From Punctularia strigosozonata HHB-11173 SS5 (taxonomy: Eukaryota; Basidiomycota; Agaricomycetes; Corticiales; Punctulariaceae), in NCBI RefSeq assembly GCF_000264995.1, contig NW_006767447.1, positions 135,384 through 199,383 of the forward strand: a stretch of 64,000 nt of DNA, in the 5' to 3' direction. Below, piece by piece: positions 59,788 through 64,000 of this stretch; positions within the stretch are counted from its first letter, which is position 1; each line of letters begins with the position of its first letter. The notes beneath the pieces were generated by a model that saw only the letters and a program-made list of their open reading frames with translations, was not told the origin of the DNA and ran no database searches. The translations under genes and the position numbers were made by a program.

Positions 59788-61561
59788 ATGTACGTACCAT
59801 TCTCGGCCTGAACTTGACGAGACCGAGCTGAACTATGCCATAGGTCTCGGAAACGTCCTATCAGCCCAGAGTTCTGGAACTCGTTGCCGGATGTGCTGCC
59901 TGATCAATCGTTCAAGTTTCCTGTGATATCCAGTCCTGATCCCTCGGAGCCCAGCATTGCCGATATCATAGACAGCACTTTTCCGCCTCCCTCCGCTACC
60001 CCTATCTCCTTTCTTCCTGCAACGGTCGCAGGCGTAGCGGCCAGCCTCAGCCGTGTGAAACCCGGCCGCCCCGTCATGCCAGGTGCAGGTAGTGCTATCA
60101 TCGCGGCTACGGGCCTCTTAAAGGGTGCGGTCACCGGATTCCAGGCCAGCGATTTCGATCAGATCTGTGGGGTCGATCGCAGTCGAAGCCAGCAGCCATC
60201 TCAGCATCTTTTCAAGAAGCCTTTGACGCACTATCAGGCGTACTTCCTTCCTCCCTTGCCTGCGATCCAGAGCTTTGAGGAATCCAGCGGCAAAAGTATG
60301 CTGCAGCTTATAGATGACCTAGCTGCCGCGACGTCGATTGAAGAATTCGAGGCGACACGAGAGAACCTCGTTGCGAGCGGCGAGGAAAGCGTGGCGCACG
60401 CGAAGCCCTTGATAGACCGCTGGGTCTCAGAGACATTCAGCAACCTCAATCTTCCTCCCGAATCCAGCCCCGACCTTGACGACTCGGTCTTGCATATCAT
60501 CACCACCACCGCGTTCGCCTTCAACCCCAGGTCCAGCAATGGTGTCACAACGTGGGACGCCGTGGTGCCGATTTACTACGGGCTCGAGAGTGCAATTGCG
60601 GAGAGGGTGCAAGAGGAATTGCAGAAGTACAACCACCTTCGCGTCGTTTTCGCCTTCTCCTGCTGCACCTTCACCAATTTCCAGTACATTCTCGTGCCAG
60701 GTCCTCCTCCGCTTCACCAAAAACCGAAGAAGCCCATCGGGTGTATCAACCGTATCACCGTGCTCGCGTCTACTTTGAAACATCCCGTATACGTCACGAA
60801 GATGATGCCTGCTGATAATGATGGATGGACGAAGGGGAAAGCGGGAGAAGATCTCTGGGTCGATACCAACTTTGCCGCACGCAGCGCGTACGCATTCACT
60901 TCGCGCGTCGTGGAAAAGCAACTGGACCTCGCCTGCTTCGGCGACGGCGGCAAATCTCTCGCTTTCGGAACGTGTCTCGATGCCATATCCGAAGACGGCG
61001 GCGACGCTAACCTGGTTGGTCTACCTCGCGGGCGGAATACCTCTTGCCACGATGAAGAAGACGGCCCAGCCATTCCTGCTGAACGACGTACGTCATTGGG
61101 CGCTGCCTGCGGCTGGCAACCTCGATGTTCGCGACTTCTGGAAGATCGGTGTATACGAGTTCTCTCCAACGGCGCCCGCCTCCACCGCCCCGAAAGAGAT
61201 AAAGACCGTGCACGACCTTTGGATGCATAATCCGAACCCGGAAGCGAAATACTTCAGAGATGCCGTGACAGTCGGAACTGGTCATCGCGGCATGGATTGC
61301 TACTGGCGCGGAGATATGATCCAGGCGGAGCTCCAAGGTGGCACTGTGGTCACTCACTACAAGACGCCCGTGATGCCGTTCCCGCCAACTCCCGCTGGTC
61401 CCGCTGTCCCTGGAAGTAGTACGACTACGACCACCACTCACACGACCACGACGCACCCGACCACAACCCCCACGACCACAACCCACACGACCACGACCAC
61501 GACCACGACGCATACATCTACAACCACGGCGCCTACAACTCCGGCCTCGAAGCACCCGTGA
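59788..61561 (+). CDS. Orphan-family protein, long copy, Thr/His-rich tail
   Basis: Exon 1 ends at 59789; intron 59790-59843 splits the start codon (AT|G); exon 2 begins MSRKRPISPEFWNSLPDVL. Without this splice the upstream ATG meets a stop within eight codons, so splicing is needed. The conserved core (FLPATVAGVAASL, PGAGSAIIAATGLL, FDQICGVDRSRSQQ, YQAYFLPPLPAIQSF) is shared with the gene at 9990. The middle contains YYGLESAIAERVQEEL, RVVFAFSCCTFTNFQYIL, then WLVYLAGGIPLATMKKTAQP and FRDAVTVGTGHRGMDCYWRG. The frame changes between about 60910 and 61010; one solution is an intron 60910-60994 (544 residues total), but this junction is uncertain and a frameshift is possible. The tail (TTTTTTHTTTTHPTTT and on) is mucin-like. 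No signal peptide or known catalytic motif is seen. I do not recognise the family. Confidence 0.6.
61413..61545 (+). repeat. Coding minisatellite (ACGACCACnACC-type)
   Basis: Tandem ACG/ACC/ACA/CAC triplets encode the Thr/His-rich tail of the orphan protein. The short copy has a shorter, more degenerate version (10620-10740). Confidence 0.85.
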
Positions 61562-61691
61562 GCAGCAGGCACGCGTAAGTCTGTGCACGTCACTGCCTTC
61601 AACAACAATACTCACCGTAGATATGTTAGTGCAAAAAAAAAATCACGTTTTTTTTTCTTTTCACCGAACAGTGACTGATACGCTTTGTATG

Positions 61692-61760
61692 ATGGATGAA
61701 GGGAGTTATATGTACTGTCGGGGAACCGGCGTGCATTCCTGCATTTGTAGGTTTTACCGG
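61692..61760 (+). repeat. Conserved 3'-flank element, copy 2
   Basis: Near-identical partner of 10879-10948. The small stem is kept with a G-U pair (CCTGC / GTAGG), and the outer TTTTACCGG is identical. Confidence 0.7.
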
Positions 61761-61943
61761 CAATCCAGTCAGCCTCACTGACCAGTACAACGCGGTTTAT
61801 GTATCCCATTGCATTTCCCATTCGACGGGTCCTCGTAAAACGACCCATGCCCGGCCATTTGGAATTTTGGTTCCACACCTAAGAGGTGTGAAAACGTTGC
61901 GAAAACGCTATGTATTCCCACGATATGCGCCCGGGCCTAGTAC

Positions 61944-63174
61944 TTGGCTTGTGGGCTCTTAGATCTCTTGCCAATACTTACCACGAACACCCTTCCTGTG
62001 GAAATCCTGGACATCATCTTCAGCTACGCCTGTATAGACGGCGTGATCTCCGGCACGACGTTGTCCAGCGTCTCCAAGCATGTGCGCCCCGTGTCGGCGC
62101 GGAGCAGATTCGGATCTCTGGCCCTCACATTGGGTGAACAGCAGCTCAACTCGTTCTCTGCACGGTTACCGGACCTATTGGCGGAAGGACGTCTCGATAG
62201 ACATCACTTGCTCATATTCATTGACGAGGTCGCGGGACGGAGCCCTTGGGCCGACATGGACCTCGACACGGGGGCGGCAATGAGGATTGATGAGCGGGTG
62301 AACGCCCCGTTGGATCAGGTCATGCCAGGTCGAGTGAGAGCAGACCCAGGTACGCAGTGAGTGATGTAACTTGGCCACGCCTATCATCTAACATGCGTGC
62401 GTATATCATGAAGAGGACGAATCTCGGGAGAGGACTGCGCTTTATCAGCAACGACAGCTCGCGGTCAAACAGTCCGTCGCCAACATCCTCTGTGCAGTCG
62501 GCGCGACGTTGCTCAGCTTGACGCTCGTGGCCCGCCACATCGACCTGTAAATGCTGCAGTTTTCTTCTTTCCTGTTCGCACGACTCGTCGATCTCACCGT
62601 GGACCTAACCGCCTTCTCGGTCCGCCCCTGCGCCACGTTCGCGACCGTGCGCCGCTTGCACGTCATACGGAGCGCACCACACCTAGGCTGCTTTAGCCTT
62701 GCACTACAAGTCATCGATCGTGCCTTTCCCTTGGTCGAGCACCTCCGGTTCTCCGGCATTGCGCACCGCGACCGACTTTTCGCCGTGCTGCGCATCTATC
62801 TTGACATCCCCACCACGTCGGTGAATGCAGACACCTCGCTCACACCCATCGAGAGGGATCGGTTGACAGGGCGCTTGTCTCGTGCGCCTGCGGTCATCAA
62901 CGCAGGGGTGGATGCAATGAGGGGCATCGCCAGCCGGGCTCTGGAGCGGCTTTACCTCCAGTTTCATTTCCAAAGACCGGTGCCTGCGTATGGGGCAAAC
63001 ACCGGCGCTCTCCGCTCCCGCCAGTCGCACGCATTGAACTGGTTGGTGAGCCGCGAGCGGGATGGACGGTTCGTCCTGCTCCCACCCCCGGTTGAGGACT
63101 CGACCTCGAAGTTGGCCCATACGTTGTGGTTGGCCAACGTGCAGAGTATCGAGCAGTGCTGGCCGGCGACATAG
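61944..63174 (+). pseudogene. F-box-type gene interrupted by one in-frame stop
   Basis: First exon reads an F-box-like start (LPVEILDIIFSYACIDGV) up to 62349. A canonical intron 62350-62413 (GTACGC donor, AG acceptor) joins to EDESRERTALYQQRQL, which runs in the same frame to a TAA at 62548-62550. The frame then continues without a break to 63174 with LRR-like content (FLFARLVDLTVDLTAF, TVRRLHVIRSAPHLGCFSLA, FPLVEHLRFSGIA). One C-to-T change from CAA would explain the stop. No start ATG is found in frame (a TAG lies at 61938), so the first exon must be reached by splicing or has been lost. Most likely a recent pseudogene or a locus with two split products. Confidence 0.55.
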
Positions 63175-64000
63175 GGCATCGCACCAACCGAAGGGACCGA
63201 ATCTTCAGTCGGATAACGGTGTTCGCGCTTATACGCCCCGAGTAGCTCGGCAAGCGTTGTCCCCGATATGCGGGTTTCCTGGTGACTTATCATGTTCTAT
63301 GAGCAGGCGCCGCACCGTTGAAAGTCGCGTTGTGCGGGTTGCTCACTCACGACCGTGTTACGTCAGGACCTAGTCATCTCCCCAACCCTGTTTCACGCCC
63401 ACCGGAATCATTCCCCGGTCCCCGTGAGCGATGACTGTTCGAATCCCGCTCCTTGATTCAAAGATTTCACATCTCAGTCTCTGAGATCGCATAGACTGGT
63501 TGGTCGGTTGAGAAACAACACCGTGTGCGGCGTACAGTTAGACAGTGTACTGGCATGTGCATCGGCAGCGTGGGCGACAAGCCCTCTGGCCCTCCGACAT
63601 TTCGTATTCGATCCAAGATTGCTTTGCACATAATCGTAAACTTGGTGCATGGCTTCTCCTCGGGTTCATGGGTTCATGACAGCGCATCAACATATTATAC
63701 AGACACGAACGAACCGCAAGGAAATGGTGGTGAGGATTCCCCGCATCGTTCACACCATGGAACTGATATTCACTCTGTATATTGCAGGGAATAGAGAGTT
63801 TAAACGTGTACTCTATAACCGCTGCCGCAATCAACAAGGTTGCTTCGTCGACGCATCGCCTCGACATCTTCAAACTGACGGAAATATCACGACCCACTAT
63901 TCATGGACGAAGCACGTTGCTTACCCCCATTTAGCGACGGAGGGCGCATGTTACACCTCGGCTGGATTCGAGAAGTGCGCATCCATGGTCTCTTTGGCGG
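63175..64000. other. Right-edge region without a supported gene
   Basis: Short frames on both strands only. A GTTCGAATCCC string near 63437 resembles a tRNA T-loop but lacks the supporting stems. Confidence 0.45.

Noticed and set aside
63430-63460. tRNA-like GTTCGAATCCC string
   Set aside because: The T-stem does not pair and no anticodon or acceptor stem could be drawn.
1-64000. CRISPR array, rRNA genes, LTR or other virus-like elements
   Set aside because: No regular spacer-repeat pattern, no rRNA signature, and no polymerase, integrase, capsid or LTR structure was found on either strand.

Overview
This window reads as a basidiomycete fungus, most likely an agaricomycete. The genes carry many short introns (about 37-100 bases, mostly 45-60) with GT..AG ends and CTRAY-like branch sites. 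The conserved proteins (exportin-T, an ataxin-2/Pbp1 homologue, BUB1, a DH-PH-CNH RhoGEF, velvet factors, hybrid histidine kinases) are fungal in composition. Exon chains below were assembled by eye from splice signals, reading phase and family similarity. Apart from the two pseudogenes with unresolved ends and one junction in the 59.8-61.6 kb gene, every multi-exon model closes in frame.

Left part (1-25 kb) is mainly housekeeping or conserved genes: a partial membrane/coiled-coil protein, exportin-T (minus), an F-box protein, a small four-helix membrane protein (minus), the shorter copy of a two-member orphan family, PBP1/ATXN2 (minus), an F-box/LRR-type protein (minus), a medium-chain NADP-dependent oxidoreductase (minus), a Gln-rich protein, an F-box/LRR relic and a two-helix membrane protein.

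Middle part (25-45 kb): two velvet-domain genes flank the spindle-checkpoint kinase BUB1. Between velvet A and BUB1 lies a 5'-truncated BTB-family gene, and between BUB1 and velvet B lies a scrap of a histidine kinase gene. Next come a Rho GEF (minus) and, divergent from it, a TPR-CHAT protein, which is a caspase-like protease architecture.

Right part (45-64 kb) is built of local duplications: a tandem pair of BTB-like genes, then a tandem pair of hybrid histidine kinases whose ATP-binding boxes look degenerate while the phospho-acceptor His and Asp are kept. It ends with the long copy of the orphan family (start codon split by an intron, Thr/His-rich tail, conserved 3' flank) and an F-box gene interrupted by one in-frame stop.

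The main accessory signals are: (a) the orphan gene pair 49 kb apart with a split start codon and a roughly 70-base 3' element conserved better than the coding region; (b) BTB and histidine kinase genes that occur together twice, once as tandem intact pairs and once as relics around BUB1; (c) the TPR-CHAT gene. I saw no rRNA, convincing tRNA, CRISPR array, LTR element or other virus-like element.
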